Source: JAZLIT01 sp045617525 (GTDB lineage Bacteria > Bacillota > Bacilli > Bacillales_A > Planococcaceae). Taken from it: 10,927 bases of DNA. Below are positions 5,055 to 10,927 of this stretch, one piece after another. Every line of letters starts with the position of its first letter. Within the stretch, counting starts at the first letter, position 1. Under the pieces are notes generated by a model that was not told the origin of the DNA, did not search any database, and saw nothing but the letters and a program-made list of their open reading frames with translations. A program made the position numbers and the translations under genes. The stretch covers positions 1 through 10,927 of the forward strand of contig JAZLIT010000011.1 in NCBI GenBank assembly GCA_045617525.1, written 5' to 3'.

Positions 5055-6245
5055 ATGTTTCAACCATCTGAAAAAATGAAGCTGTTCCCACAAGCTATTT
5101 TTGGTGAGCTAAAGCAATTTGCCTACGAACAACAACAAAAGGGAATGTCCTTGATTGATTTAAGCCTAGGAAGCCCAGATTTGCCTCCAGCACCCTTTTT
5201 ACGTGAGCATTTATCTAATCTTGCCGCGAAGGAAACAAGCTATGGTTACACGCTTACAGGCACGCAACGATTCAATACCGCCGTATCCAACTATTATCAA
5301 CGCGTAAATGACGCTACTATTGATCCTGAAACTGAAGTTTTACAAACAATGGGCTCTCAAGAAGGCCTTGTACATATACCGACTGTTTTTTGTAATCCTG
5401 GTGATTACGTCCTAACCACGAATCCTAGCTACGTAGCCTATGATGCAGGGATTCATTTAGCAGGGGCTACACCTTACTACATGCCCCTGTTGAAAGAAAA
5501 TAACTACTTACCCAATTTGCAGGATGTCCCTCAGGAAATTGCAGAAAAGGCCAAATTATTGATATTAAATTTGCCAGGTAACCCTGTTCCTGCTATGCCA
5601 ACAAAAGTATACTTTGAAGAAGTCATCGCTTTTGCTAAAAAGTATAACATTATCGTCCTGCATGATGCCGCTTATTCCGAGTTTTATTTTACCGGTAGCA
5701 AAGCATTAAGCTTTCTAGCTGTAAATGGTGCGAAGGACGTTGGCTTAGAGATTAACTCACTTTCAAAAAGCTTTAGCTTAGCAGGAACACGTGTCGCTTA
5801 TTTTGTTGGCAACGCTGAACTAATCAAACATATTAAAATGTTAAAATCAAATTTAGACTTTGGAATATTTGAGCCCATTCAGGACACCGCTGCGCTTGCA
5901 TTAGATCATGCTGAGGAAATTACCGATAATTTACGTAAAACCTTCTCACAGCGCCATAAAGTGTGTACAGAAGGATTACAGGCACTTGGTTGGGATGTGG
6001 CATCAAGCAACGGTGGTATGTTTGTCTGGGCAAAATACCCAAGCAATTTAAACAGTGTTGACTTTGCCTTTCATCTAATTGAAACAACCGGCATCATTAC
6101 AGTACCTGGTACCATTTTTGGCTCAGCTGGAGAAGGCTTCGTGCGAATCGCACTCGTGCAAGACGTTGGAATATTACAGGATGCAATTTCGCGTCTTAAA
6201 AAAGCTCGTTTTACATCGAATACTAGCAAAAAATCGGCGCCTTAA
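5055..6245 (+). CDS. PLP-dependent class I/II aminotransferase
   Basis: A 396-residue fold-type I aminotransferase of usual length. The start ATG follows AAAGGAG with 9 nt spacing. The N-terminus 'FGELKQFA' and 'LIDLSLGSPDLPP' (33-45) form the substrate-side arm. 'YGYTLTGTQRF' (63-73) and 'GSQEGL' (100-105) are the cofactor phosphate region. Asn176 lies in 'LPGNPVPA', Asp204-x-x-Tyr207 holds the pyridine ring, Lys238 in 'SLSKSFSLAGTR' is the Schiff-base lysine, and Arg364 in 'GFVRIAL' binds the substrate carboxylate. All key residues are intact, so it should be active. It resembles the LL-diaminopimelate/aspartate-type aminotransferases, but the true amino donor is not clear and no biosynthetic partner genes are near, so no symbol is given. 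The C-terminus ('TSNTSKKSAP') is encoded in part by the left arm of the terminator. Confidence 0.9.
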   Translation: MFQPSEKMKLFPQAIFGELKQFAYEQQQKGMSLIDLSLGSPDLPPAPFLREHLSNLAAKETSYGYTLTGTQRFNTAVSNYYQRVNDATIDPETEVLQTMGSQEGLVHIPTVFCNPGDYVLTTNPSYVAYDAGIHLAGATPYYMPLLKENNYLPNLQDVPQEIAEKAKLLILNLPGNPVPAMPTKVYFEEVIAFAKKYNIIVLHDAAYSEFYFTGSKALSFLAVNGAKDVGLEINSLSKSFSLAGTRVAYFVGNAELIKHIKMLKSNLDFGIFEPIQDTAALALDHAEEITDNLRKTFSQRHKVCTEGLQALGWDVASSNGGMFVWAKYPSNLNSVDFAFHLIETTGIITVPGTIFGSAGEGFVRIALVQDVGILQDAISRLKKARFTSNTSKKSAP

Positions 6246-6263
6246 CGGTCGCCGATTTTTTTT
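6228..6263. terminator. Two-way terminator holding both convergent stop codons in its loop
   Basis: AAAAAATCGGCG (6228-6239) pairs with CGCCGATTTTTT (6250-6261), and the T run continues to 6263. The 10-nt loop includes TTAA at 6242-6245, which is the TAA stop of the aminotransferase on the + strand and the TAA stop of the AI-2E-family gene on the - strand. The stem is coding on both sides. Confidence 0.9.
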
Positions 6264-7480
6264 ATTTCATATTCATTTTTCTTTTCCGGTTGGAAACGGT
6301 TAAACCGCATTTGGAATAAACGATAGCTATGCTGCACGAGTACTTTTAACAGCGCATACCCTGGAAGCCCTAAAATAACACCTGGAATGCCGAATAATGC
6401 ACCAGCAGTTAATAGCACAAAAATAATCGAAATAGGATGAATGCTTAACGATCTACCCATAATTTGTGGCGAAATAAATTTCCCCTCCACTAATTGAACA
6501 ATCGTCCAAACAAACCCTAATTTAAGCAGCATAAATGGTCCTCCTGTAACGATTGCTATAACAGCAGCAGGTGCTATTGCAATAACTGGCCCTAAATAAG
6601 GGACAACACTTGTCACCATCGCAAGTAAACCTAAAAGTAATGCAAATTCTAACCTAATAATTAAAAACCCAATTGTCACCATCGTACCGATACAAATTGA
6701 TACTAAAATTTGGCCCTGTATGTATGAGCTAATTTGTTTATCCATATCTGATAAAACTTGTCCAATGCCTGGACGCATTCGAGGTGGGAAAAGACGTAAA
6801 ATATAATCTGGCATGTTCTCGCCTTCATACAATAAATAAAAAAGCACAAATGGAACAATAACAAGCGATAATAAAATCCCCGTTAATTTCGTAATAAACG
6901 ATGTCACACCAGATGCTACGCTTGTAGCGATATTCGAAACTGTATCTCTAACTGTTGTAATTAAGTTTCCTGTTAAATCATTGACAATTGTATTGTAATC
7001 TATATTTAGAGTTTCAAAAAATTCCGTTAGCCTTGAATTATTTAATAGAACAACTATACCTTCCACAAGGTCCATAAAATAGACTGGGAATTCATTGATT
7101 AAGTTTGTAAATTGATCACGTAAAAATGGATAGATTAACACAATTGCTAATGTTAAAAATCCAATAACCCCTAAATATATAATTATAATCCCGAGTGCAC
7201 GTGGAATTTTCCAACGATCGAATAGCTTTGAAAACGGGCGTAATAAATAGTACAAAATAATACCTAGTACACCCGGTAAAATAACCACTTCAAATAAAAC
7301 TCGCAATGGTTTGAAAATAAATGCTATTTTATCAAAAATGAAAATGATACATCCCGATAAAAGTAAAACAATTAATAAATATAATAAATTTTTTCCTCCC
7401 AAAAAACGAATAAAACTAGATGCAAAAAAAGAATTTCTTTCTACAGGTAATGCTTTTTCATTCGCTTTGTCTTGTTCCAA
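6242..7480 (-). CDS. AI-2E family (UPF0118) membrane protein
   Basis: About 412 residues with the layout of the AI-2E transporter/PerM family. A short charged N-terminus precedes two hydrophobic helices ('NLLYLLIVLLLSGCIIFIF' and the 'VVILPGVLGIILYYLLRP' region). A third helix pair and a long amphipathic stretch with 'IATSVASGVTSFITKL' come next, then 'PFVLFYLLYEG', 'DKQISSYIQGQILVSICIG', and the signature 'VTSVVPYLGPVIAIAPAAV', 'QLVEGKFISPQIMGRSLSIHP' and 'GIPGVILGLPGYALLK' near the end. Members act as membrane channels or exporters; despite the name, AI-2 transport is shown for few, and some serve in sporulation or sodium/proton exchange. The frame can be opened to TTG 7504, but a GAGGTGAG site just ahead of TTG 7480 makes that start the better choice. 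It lies 71 bp after the LCP gene on the same strand and may share its transcript. Confidence 0.88.
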   Translation of the reverse strand: MEQDKANEKALPVERNSFFASSFIRFLGGKNLLYLLIVLLLSGCIIFIFDKIAFIFKPLRVLFEVVILPGVLGIILYYLLRPFSKLFDRWKIPRALGIIIIYLGVIGFLTLAIVLIYPFLRDQFTNLINEFPVYFMDLVEGIVVLLNNSRLTEFFETLNIDYNTIVNDLTGNLITTVRDTVSNIATSVASGVTSFITKLTGILLSLVIVPFVLFYLLYEGENMPDYILRLFPPRMRPGIGQVLSDMDKQISSYIQGQILVSICIGTMVTIGFLIIRLEFALLLGLLAMVTSVVPYLGPVIAIAPAAVIAIVTGGPFMLLKLGFVWTIVQLVEGKFISPQIMGRSLSIHPISIIFVLLTAGALFGIPGVILGLPGYALLKVLVQHSYRLFQMRFNRFQPEKKNEYEIKKIGDR

Positions 7481-7551
7481 AGAACTCACCTCAACATCGT
7501 TCAATTTACTACATTTATTTTACCATGATAATTTTGTTATCATCTATCAAA

Positions 7552-8490
7552 TTATTCAACATTTATAAATTCATGTAAAATTTGTTTATTTTTCTCCAAA
7601 TCAATTTCAAGTACGTCCCCTGCATGGCTATAATTTTTATCTACAAACGTACCTTGTACCGGAATAGTTAACTTTTCAAAGCCCACTGATCCGCCAGTTG
7701 CGATAGATAACACGGTCTTTAATTGTTCTGAATTTGTAATGTCTGTTGTGATATAGCCTTTTGTGGCACCGACTAGTTTTGGTAGATTTTTAACTGCACC
7801 AATCGATAATAATTCGTCCTTTAACGCTTCCATTACCTTTTGCTGACGTACCACACGTCCAAAGTCTCCTTCAGCATCCATGCGGTATCTAGCATATCCA
7901 AGTAATTCCTGTCCGTTCAAACGATGCGTGCCTTTCACAAGCTCTACTCCAATATTTTTTGACATGTTCTTCTCCACATCAATTTCCACACCATTTGGCG
8001 CAATGATATCAATTAGCGATTCAAAACTTTCAAAATCAATTAACGCATAATGATGAAATGGTAGATCAAACATTTCTGTTAACGTATCCTTTAAAAGCTG
8101 AACTCCCCCTAAATAATAGGCTGTATTTAATTTATATTGTTTATAATTTGGAATATCAGCATAAATATCGCGCATAAATGAAACGACCTTCATCTCATTT
8201 GAGTCCCGATTCCAAGATAATAGCATCATTGTATCTGTACGTGATTTTTCCTCACCGCGTGCGTCTACACCAAGAATCAAATAATTTTCAACCGTTTCAT
8301 GCTTTTCGTCAGACACAAATTCTTCCTCTGGTGGCTTGGTCTTGTTCTCATCCGCTATCTGTAAACCTGCCCAAAATTGATAGCCCACATACGAAAATAC
8401 AGCTAGTACGAGTACTAATAGTGTTAATCCTATAACAAGACCTTTACGTAACTTTTTCTTTTCACGTATTGGACGACGATTATTTTCCAT
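7552..8490 (-). CDS. LytR-CpsA-Psr (LCP) family cell-wall glycopolymer ligase
   Basis: About 312 residues from ATG 8490, which follows AAAGGAGA with 7 nt spacing; a TTG 24 nt further upstream lacks such a site. A basic cytoplasmic N-terminus (RRPIREKKKLRK) is followed by one membrane helix (about residues 17-37), then an extracellular LCP domain from about 67. Conserved elements are 'LILGVDAR' (71-78), 'RTDTMMLLSW' with Asp86, 'SFMRDIYADIP' with Arg107 and Asp108, 'KLNTAYYLGG' (120-129), and 'ARYRMDAEGDFGRVVRQQ' with Arg201, Arg203, Arg212 and Arg215. These bind the polyprenyl pyrophosphate and metal. LCP enzymes transfer wall teichoic acid or similar polymers from lipid carrier to peptidoglycan outside the membrane. 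Length and layout match Bacillus TagT/TagU/TagV; which paralogue cannot be said. All catalytic arginines appear present. Confidence 0.92.
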   Translation of the reverse strand: MENNRRPIREKKKLRKGLVIGLTLLVLVLAVFSYVGYQFWAGLQIADENKTKPPEEEFVSDEKHETVENYLILGVDARGEEKSRTDTMMLLSWNRDSNEMKVVSFMRDIYADIPNYKQYKLNTAYYLGGVQLLKDTLTEMFDLPFHHYALIDFESFESLIDIIAPNGVEIDVEKNMSKNIGVELVKGTHRLNGQELLGYARYRMDAEGDFGRVVRQQKVMEALKDELLSIGAVKNLPKLVGATKGYITTDITNSEQLKTVLSIATGGSVGFEKLTIPVQGTFVDKNYSHAGDVLEIDLEKNKQILHEFINVE

Positions 8491-8548
8491 AAATAAGTCT
8501 CCTTTTTTACACAATAGTCATTAGACGTCTCACAATTAATTTAGTTAC

Positions 8549-8554
8549 ATTATA
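8549..8554 (-). promoter_or_regulatory. -10 box of the LCP gene promoter
   Basis: On the minus strand TATAAT is a perfect sigma-A -10, 59 bp before the LCP start. The -35 region (around TAGCTT, 17 bp upstream) is poor. The small palindrome AGACGTCT (8523-8530) lies in the leader. Confidence 0.4.
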
Positions 8555-8594
8555 CCTCCAAAATACGGAAAAGCTATACGCTAAGTTTCCTTTA

Positions 8595-8603
8595 TGTTAC
8601 AAT
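8595..8603 (+). promoter_or_regulatory. Extended -10 promoter of msrA (putative)
   Basis: TGTTACAAT fits the extended -10 pattern TG-n-TANNNT, about 30 bp before the msrA start. No good -35 is present, as is common for extended -10 promoters. Confidence 0.35.
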
Positions 8604-8632
8604 TTGTTTTATTTTCTTCGAGGAGTGATTGC

Positions 8633-9160
8633 ATGAGTGAATTAAAAAAAGCAACGTTTGCAGGTGGTTGCTTCTGGTGTATGGTGAAACCATTCGATCA
8701 GTGGGACGGAATTGAGCAGGTCGTTAGTGGTTATATGGGTGGACACGTTGAAAATCCAACGTATGAAGATGTGAAAAAGGGCAATTCTGGTCATTTAGAA
8801 GTCGTTCAAATTACATATAATCCGGATGTTTTTTCATATAATGAGTTATTGGATATTTATTGGATGCAAATCGACCCAACCGATGCAGGTGGACAATTCC
8901 ACGATCGCGGGGAGTCATATAGTACGGCCATTTTTTACCATGACGAAGAGCAACTAGAGCAAGCTGAAGCCTCAAAATTAGCACTTGGCGCAAGTGGCCG
9001 CTTTAGAAAGCCAATTGTCACAACTATCCGTGCTGCTGAAGTATTTACAGTGGCCGAAGCGTATCACCAAGATTACTACAAAAAAGAACAAGCGCATTAT
9101 AAGCAAGACCGTGAAGTTTCTGGTCGAGATGAATTTATCGGCTCACACTGGAATAAATAA
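8633..9160 (+). CDS. msrA: Peptide-methionine (S)-S-oxide reductase MsrA
   Basis: About 175 residues from ATG 8633, which sits 4 nt after GAGGAGTGA; an upstream ATG at 8594 has no ribosome binding site and would add 13 non-conserved residues. The catalytic motif 'GGCFWCMVKPF' (Cys13, Cys16) is at the N-terminus as usual. 'GYMGGHVENPTYEDV', 'GHLEVVQITYNPD', 'QIDPTDAGGQFHDRGESY' and 'AEAYHQDYY' are all typical of the family. It reduces S-epimers of methionine sulfoxide in proteins, with thioredoxin as electron source, in the cytoplasm. There is no fused MsrB domain and no msrB gene in the window. No cysteine occurs beyond the CFWC motif, so the usual distal resolving cysteine is missing and Cys16 would have to play that part. 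Confidence 0.95.
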   Translation: MSELKKATFAGGCFWCMVKPFDQWDGIEQVVSGYMGGHVENPTYEDVKKGNSGHLEVVQITYNPDVFSYNELLDIYWMQIDPTDAGGQFHDRGESYSTAIFYHDEEQLEQAEASKLALGASGRFRKPIVTTIRAAEVFTVAEAYHQDYYKKEQAHYKQDREVSGRDEFIGSHWNK

Positions 9161-9171
9161 TAAGTAATACG

Positions 9172-9203
9172 AAAGCTATTCGTTTCTTCAACGAATAGCT
9201 TTT
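9172..9203. terminator. Two-way intrinsic terminator
   Basis: AAAGCTATTCGTT (9172-9184) is perfectly complementary to AACGAATAGCTTT (9190-9202) around a 5-nt loop TCTTC. It lies between the convergent msrA and the gene ending at 9206 and can serve both. T-rich sequence follows on the right. Confidence 0.88.
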
Positions 9204-9205
9204 CT

Positions 9206-9514
9206 TTACGCATCATTTTGATTATTCAAATATAGAACGTAGCCTCGCTCAATTACATACGGGAAATTCACTTTTATCAAAGCCGCTACATCCTCACTTT
9301 TACTATAAAATTCAATTTCATAGGTGATATATTGTTTTTTAAATGATTCAATATAGTGAATGAGCGCCTGAACTGTATACATTAAATCCACCTCCACAAA
9401 AAACGGTAACGTAATTTGCTCTGGAGGATGTGTCCCCCTCCGAAACCATAAATTGAACTCCGGTTGATGGCGAATCGGGAGTGGATGATTACTCGCTATA
9501 ATTAACTTGTGCAT
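9206..9514 (-). CDS. Hypothetical protein, 102 residues
   Basis: A 102-codon frame with a good ribosome binding site (GGGGAGG, about 5 nt before the ATG at 9514) and its own terminator, so it is probably a real gene. The product is soluble with no signal or membrane helix. The N-terminal half is rich in His, Pro and Arg ('NHPLPIRHQPEFNLWFRRGTHPPEQITLPFF', about 9-39, given here in outline). The C-terminal half reads as an alpha/beta segment (helix 'TVQALIHYIESFKK', then strands 'TYEIEFYS' and 'ERGYVLYL'). I do not recognise the family. It is transcribed away from the divergent quinone oxidoreductase gene. Confidence 0.6.
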   Translation of the reverse strand: MHKLIIASNHPLPIRHQPEFNLWFRRGTHPPEQITLPFFVEVDLMYTVQALIHYIESFKKQYITYEIEFYSKSEDVAALIKVNFPYVIERGYVLYLNNQNDA

Positions 9515-9590
9515 GTGTGCCTCCCCTCAATCTCCTCTGTTTGCATTCTTCCTAGAAAACATTTCCACTGACAAGAATTTAAATTTTCAG

Positions 9591-9619
9591 TTTTTAAACT
9601 TATTTATCTCCATTATACT
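9591..9619 (+). promoter_or_regulatory. Putative promoter of the quinone oxidoreductase gene
   Basis: TATACT at 9614-9619 matches the -10 consensus at five of six positions, with TTTTTA 17 bp upstream as a weak -35. The leader to the ATG at 9653 would be about 25 nt. Confidence 0.3.
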
Positions 9620-9652
9620 TAGTATTATATACACAAAGATAGGAGTATACAT

Positions 9653-10618
9653 ATGAAAATTATTCGACAATATGAATTCGGTTCAGCAGAACAATTAGTA
9701 TTTGAAGATGCAAGTTTACCTACGTTAGGCGAAGGTGAAGTTTTAATTAAAGGCAGATATACAGGTGTAAACTTTGCAGATATAAAACAACGTGCTGGCA
9801 CAAAAGAAAAAGGGACATTCCCATTTACAGTTGGACTAGATATCGCTGGCATTATCGAGGAAAGCAATTCCACTCTTTTTCAAAAAGGGGATCATGTTAT
9901 CGCCTTCCCGAAAAATGGTTCCTATGCTCAATATGTTGTTGCAAGCGACAGTTTAACGTATAAAATCCCGACAGAATTTCCGTTTACGCAAGCAGCCGCA
10001 ATGCCTACTGTCGCTTTTTTATCCGCGATATTAATCGAAAACATTGGGCAAGTTCAGCCCAAAGATACGATTGTCATCCATAGTGCGTCTGGTGGCGTAG
10101 GCTCGATGCTTATTCAAATGGCAAAGCAGCTTGGTGTAAAGAACATACTTGCAACTGTTGGGCATGCTAATAAATATGACTATGTAAAACAACTTGGGGC
10201 AGACTCCGTTTGTACGTATGAGTCCTTTCCTGAAATGGTTTTACAACACACGAATAATAAAGGTGCAACCGTTATTTTTGACTCCGTAGCTGGTGAAATC
10301 ACAGCACAAAGTATAAACTGTTTAGCTCAATATGGGACACTTGTACAATTTGGTAATAGCAGTGGAAAAATTGGTTCATTCCTCACTTCAGACGTTCATT
10401 CTAGTTGTCGCTCTGTAAAAGGATTTAGCCTCGGAACAACACGGAAAGCAAATCCAGAAATGATTCGCCCCTACGCAGAAAAAATGATTGAGCAATTTGC
10501 ACAAGGTAATTTCCAGTTAGAAATTGATCAAATTTTCTCACTTGAAGATGCAAAGCTAGCACACAAGTATGTTGAAAGTCGTCTCCATAAAGGAAAGGTA
10601 TTAATTGATTTAAGCTAA
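9653..10618 (+). CDS. Zinc-free MDR oxidoreductase, NADPH:quinone oxidoreductase type
   Basis: A 321-residue member of the medium-chain dehydrogenase/reductase superfamily. Start ATG follows TAGGAG with 8 nt spacing. The N-terminal GroES-like domain carries 'GEGEVLIKGRYTGVNFADIKQRAG' (26-49), the quinone-reductase style V-N-x-x-D, and 'GLDIAGIIEE' (61-70). The Rossmann domain begins with 'DTIVIHSASGGVGSMLIQMAKQLG' (138-161), where S-A-S-G-G-V-G is the NADPH-binding loop. 'ATVGHANKYDYVKQLGAD', 'VIFDSVAGE' and the terminal 'HKYVESRLHKGKVLIDL' complete the family pattern. The catalytic and structural zinc ligands of alcohol dehydrogenases are absent. It probably reduces quinones or other electrophiles with NADPH in the cytoplasm. 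Single gene, divergent from the 102-residue protein. Confidence 0.9.
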   Translation: MKIIRQYEFGSAEQLVFEDASLPTLGEGEVLIKGRYTGVNFADIKQRAGTKEKGTFPFTVGLDIAGIIEESNSTLFQKGDHVIAFPKNGSYAQYVVASDSLTYKIPTEFPFTQAAAMPTVAFLSAILIENIGQVQPKDTIVIHSASGGVGSMLIQMAKQLGVKNILATVGHANKYDYVKQLGADSVCTYESFPEMVLQHTNNKGATVIFDSVAGEITAQSINCLAQYGTLVQFGNSSGKIGSFLTSDVHSSCRSVKGFSLGTTRKANPEMIRPYAEKMIEQFAQGNFQLEIDQIFSLEDAKLAHKYVESRLHKGKVLIDLS

Positions 10619-10623
10619 ACGAA

Positions 10624-10665
10624 AAAACTCGCCTTACTGAATTTTCCTCCAGTAAGGCGAGTTTT
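10624..10665. terminator. Two-way intrinsic terminator
   Basis: AAAACTCGCCTTACTG (10624-10639) pairs with the segment 10650-10665 (CAGTAAGGCGAGTTTT) over 16 bp. A and T ends make it work in both directions, for the quinone oxidoreductase and for the recQ-like gene, whose stop is at 10666. Confidence 0.9.
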
Positions 10666-10927
10666 CTATTTTGATGCTTGCGTTCTTGCATTCTCCTGGA
10701 AAAACGCAATAAACTGTTGTCCATATTTTTCAAGCTTCATTTGCCCAACTCCACTTACAGTCAAAAATAAGCTTTCCGTCGTTGGGCGAATTTCACACAT
10801 TTCTTTTAGCGTTTTATCCGAGAACACCACAAATGATGGTACGCCCTCTTCATCAGCTAATTGCTTACGAATAACACGTAATTCCTCAAATAGTGGATCC
10901 TCATCATGAATTCGTTGCACTGCAACA
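10666..10927 (-). CDS. RecQ-type DNA helicase, C-terminal HRDC domain (cut by window edge)
   Basis: The frame is open to the right edge: codons for Val and Ala precede the Met at 10920. Only the last 86-87 residues are seen. They make an HRDC domain: 'LFEELRVIRKQLADEEGVPSF' then 'VVFSDKTLKEMCEIRPTT', 'LFLTVSGVGQMKLEKYGQQFI' and a short tail. This is the usual C-terminal end of bacterial RecQ helicases, where HRDC helps bind DNA. RecQ unwinds DNA in recombination and fork repair. HRDC also occurs in RNase D and other helicases, but the 'P-x-F-V-V-F-S-D-x-T-L' wording and the C-terminal position favour RecQ. The Met at 10920 is therefore probably internal rather than a start. Helicase and RQC domains should lie beyond 10927. 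Confidence 0.8.
   Translation of the reverse strand, partial: VAVQRIHDEDPLFEELRVIRKQLADEEGVPSFVVFSDKTLKEMCEIRPTTESLFLTVSGVGQMKLEKYGQQFIAFFQENARTQASK

Noticed and set aside
7525..7543. ATGATAA/TTATCAT inverted repeat between the LCP and AI-2E genes
   Set aside because: Seven A-T-rich pairs without a T run are too weak for a terminator, and no operator family was recognised.
8594..8632. Upstream ATG giving a 188-residue MsrA
   Set aside because: No ribosome binding site before 8594 and the added residues do not match the family; the ATG at 8633 has a good site.
10666..10920. A complete stand-alone 84-residue HRDC protein
   Set aside because: The frame stays open to the window edge and no ribosome binding site can be seen, so a truncated view of RecQ is more likely.

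Overview
The window is low-GC DNA with strong AAGGAGG-type ribosome binding sites, TTG and GTG starts, a guanidine-I riboswitch over a YkkC/YkkD pair, LytR-CpsA-Psr and AI-2E-family proteins, and intrinsic terminators at nearly every gene end. This points to a Bacillales chromosome. The protein style suggests Planococcaceae (Lysinibacillus/Solibacillus-like), but the genus is inference only. No intact mobile element, tRNA, rRNA or CRISPR array is visible.

Layout. 1-300: 3' part of a GNAT acetyltransferase (+). 293-642: a gene-free stretch holding a GC-richer block with several mutually consistent stems (candidate structured RNA, or the non-coding end of a lost element) and a strong two-way terminator. 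643-1430: guanidine-I riboswitch, ykkC and ykkD (-), a guanidinium-export operon. 1484-2043: a two-gene operon (-) of an unrecognised 135-residue protein and a 51-residue membrane protein, joined by an ATGA overlap. 2148-3014: a tyrosine-recombinase-fold protein (-) that has lost most catalytic residues. A LexA-like palindrome lies in the 288-bp divergent region that follows. 3303-4097: crotonase-fold protein (+) lacking one of the two catalytic glutamates. 4141-4947: P-loop NTPase with an Asp23/Gls24-like C-terminal domain (-). 5055-6245: class I/II aminotransferase (+). 6242-8490: AI-2E-family membrane protein and an LCP cell-wall ligase (-). 8633-9160: msrA (+). 9206-9514: unrecognised small protein (-). 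9653-10618: zinc-free quinone oxidoreductase-type MDR protein (+). 10666-end: HRDC-domain C-terminus of a RecQ-type helicase (-).

Gene order alternates strands almost gene by gene, so most genes are single transcription units. Each convergent junction has one nearly symmetric A-stem-T hairpin able to stop transcription both ways. At 6242-6245 the two genes share a TTAA that is the stop codon on both strands, inside the terminator loop. Only three same-strand groups look like possible operons: ykkC-ykkD, the 135/51-residue pair, and LCP with the AI-2E protein. The window is mostly housekeeping or stress-related. The less ordinary parts are the structured intergenic block, the decayed recombinase with an SOS-like site, the NTPase-Asp23 fusion, and the tiny membrane protein next to the riboswitch.
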